A stretch of 64,000 nt of DNA, from the NCBI GenBank assembly GCA_964017045.1, contig OZ024808.1, forward strand, positions 31,278,013 through 31,342,012, written 5' to 3'. Under the pieces are notes generated by a model that had not been told where the DNA came from, searched no databases, and saw nothing but the letters and a program-made list of their open reading frames with translations. Each line of letters begins with the position of its first letter. The first letter of the stretch is position 1. Origin of the DNA: Omphiscola glabra (taxonomy: Eukaryota > Mollusca > Gastropoda > Lymnaeidae). Both the position numbers and the translations under genes were made by a program. This document shows, piece by piece, positions 54,901-57,900 of this stretch.

Positions 54901-57900
54901 CTATGATAGTTATAGTTCTATGATACTTATAGTTCTATGATAGTTATAGTTCTATGATAGTTTGTCCTACCTTTGTGGCATCTTTGATTTCAGTACAAAA
55001 CTGAATCATCTGTTCTGTTTCCCTTCTCAGAAACTGCTTCTCGTCCTGTGTCCCAACTTTCATAAACACCTTCTTGGAACGAGTTCTAAGCTCATTGAGC
55101 TCTTTTTCAAAGTCAGTTATCTGAAGACAAAATTAATATCATTGGTAGAAACAAAGTCAGTTATCTGAAGACAAAATTAATATCATTGGTAGAAACAAAG
55201 TCAGTTATCTGAAGACAAAATTAATATCATTGGTATAAACAAAGTCAGTTATCTGAAGACAAAATTAATATCATTGGTAGAAACAAAGTCAGTTATCTGA
55301 AGACAAAATTAATATCATTGGTAGAAACAAAGTCAGTTATCTGAAGACAAAATTAATATCATTGGTATAAACAAAGTCAGTTATCTGAAGACAAAATTAA
55401 TATCATTGGTAGAAACAAAGTCAGTTATCTGAAGACAAAATTAATATCATTGGTAGAAACAAAGTCAGTTATCTGAAGACAAAATTAATATCATTGGTAT
55501 AAACAAAGTCAGTTATCTGAAGACAAAATTAATATCATTGGTAGAAACAAAGTCAGTTATCTGAAGACAAAATTAATATCATTGGTAGAAACAAAGTCAG
55601 TTATCTGAAGACAAAATTAATATCATTGGTAGAAACAAAGTCAGTTATCTGAAGACAAAATTAATATCATTGGTATAAACAAAGTCAGTTATCTGAAGAC
55701 AAAATTAATATCATTGGTATAAAAGCATAAATGATTATGAAAACAATGTATAATTCCTAGAAAATACTTGAGAGCAAAAATGTGTTTTTCAATTTCTTTG
55801 TAAAGGCCAGTGATATAGAGCATGCCAATCTTATGGTAGACAAGTTTATTATAGTTGAATAAGTGCCACTCTGTTTGTATTTATTTAACAGGTAAGCTTT
55901 TAAAATACTAGTAGATGCAAATGCAGCCACTACAGATCAAATAGACATATATATTATGTCAGAAATAAGTGAAACAAATAAAGAAAAAAACACAATCAAG
56001 CCACATACAATATTTGTAAGACATAATTTCAACATAAAAACATGAACTTTTATCTACAATGGCATTTTTTTCTGATGCCATTAAATAAAATTCAAAAATT
56101 TAATTTTGTTCAGATATAAACTACCTCTTCAATGATATTCTGTGTAAAAGCGCTGTCCACAGTGGCTTCAATATTGGCTGTTGCTGGCTGTTGGATGGCT
56201 GCAGAGAAAAAGAAATTTTTATAAAAACAATTTAAAGAAATTGATGAAAATGAGGGCTACAAACTGTCTGTTGAACCAGCTGCAGTTTTACAGCTGCACA
56301 TCCACAAATCCAATTTTACAGCTGCAGTTTTACAGCTGTACATCTACAGGTGCAGTTTTACAGATATACTTCTACGGCTGGTGGACTAAATACACAACAG
56401 GGGTCCTTAAACTTTTTAAACAAGGGAGTCCGATTAGTGTCCATCAGACATGGTCGGGGCCATGATTTGAATGAATTATATGCACACTGCACGTAATACT
56501 TGTGTAGTGGAAACGAAATATTTGAAAATACAATACAGTATTTAAAAACAAGAAAATATATGTCCAAGATAAGCTTAATAGTATTACAAAGGGAAGTAAA
56601 GGGCTAATCAGTGTCAGTGCCATATTTGTTTATTTGTTCCTGCTGGCCAGGTACCCTAAAGGTGGCCAGATAGGCCAATTAAAGACCCCTGGCGGGCCAT
56701 AGTTTGTGGACCCCTGATGTAGAACATTTAAAAGATATATTTTGGCTACAAAAGCCACTTTGATTGATGGATCTCTTTCTATTTTGAATCTTACCCTGAG
56801 CTAATCCTGTAAGAGAGGGCCTTGTGTATGCTGGTGGAATGGGTGCTAATCCTGATGTTGGAACAGTGAGTAGACCATTACCAGGGGGAGTAAGCCCTTG
56901 ATATGCTTGACTTTGAGGAGTTGTCTTAGCAGTAAAAGCAGATGGTGCATGTGGCTGAGCCTGGGGTGTTCCAAACACACTTGTCAGCTGGCCCTGGGGT
57001 GTTCCAAAAACACTGTTTGGCTGAGCCTGGGGTGTTCCAAATACACTTTTCAGCTGGCCCTGGGGTGCTCCAAGCACATTGGTTTGCTGGCCCTGGGGTG
57101 TTCCAAACAAACTTGTCGGCTGTGACTGTGGTATCCCAAACAGACTTGTTGGTTGTGTTGTTGCACCCTGACCTGTCACTTAAAATTTTTAAAAATTAAA
57201 ATATAAAAGGGAGCTAATGAATGATTTATATACTATATCGATTTTTTTCTCCTCCTTCACCTCCCTTTAATTTTAAGACTTATGTGATGTGTTAATAAGA
57301 TACCACAACATAAAGACTTAATAACACATTTACTTAAAAGCATATATTGGTGTTTCATTTCAAATATATTACTAGCTTATTTATCTACTAAACATTTTAA
57401 ACGTGGGGGGAGGAGGTGAGCCCTAGTAAAATATCTCATCCTGGTGTGTGGTGGTGTATGCCCTCCCTTTAGGCCTACCGCAGAAAGCTTATGTTGCGAT
57501 GATGACAGCTACATGCTAATATTGACACACTCTAAGACTGACACACTCTAAGACTGACACATTCTAAGACTGACACTAAGACTGACACACTCTAAGACTG
57601 ACACACTCTAAGACTGACACACTCTAAGACTGACACACTCTAAGACTGACACATTCTAGGACTGACACACTCAAAGACTGACACATTCTAAGACTGACAC
57701 ATTCTAAGACTGACACACTCTAAGACTGACACATTCTAAGACTGACACATTCTAAGACTGACACATTCTAGGACTGACACACTCTAAGACTGACACATTC
57801 TAAGACTGACACATTCTAAGACTGACACACTCTAAGACTGACACACTCTAAGACTGACACATTCTAAGACTGACACATTCTAAGATTTACACATTCTAAC

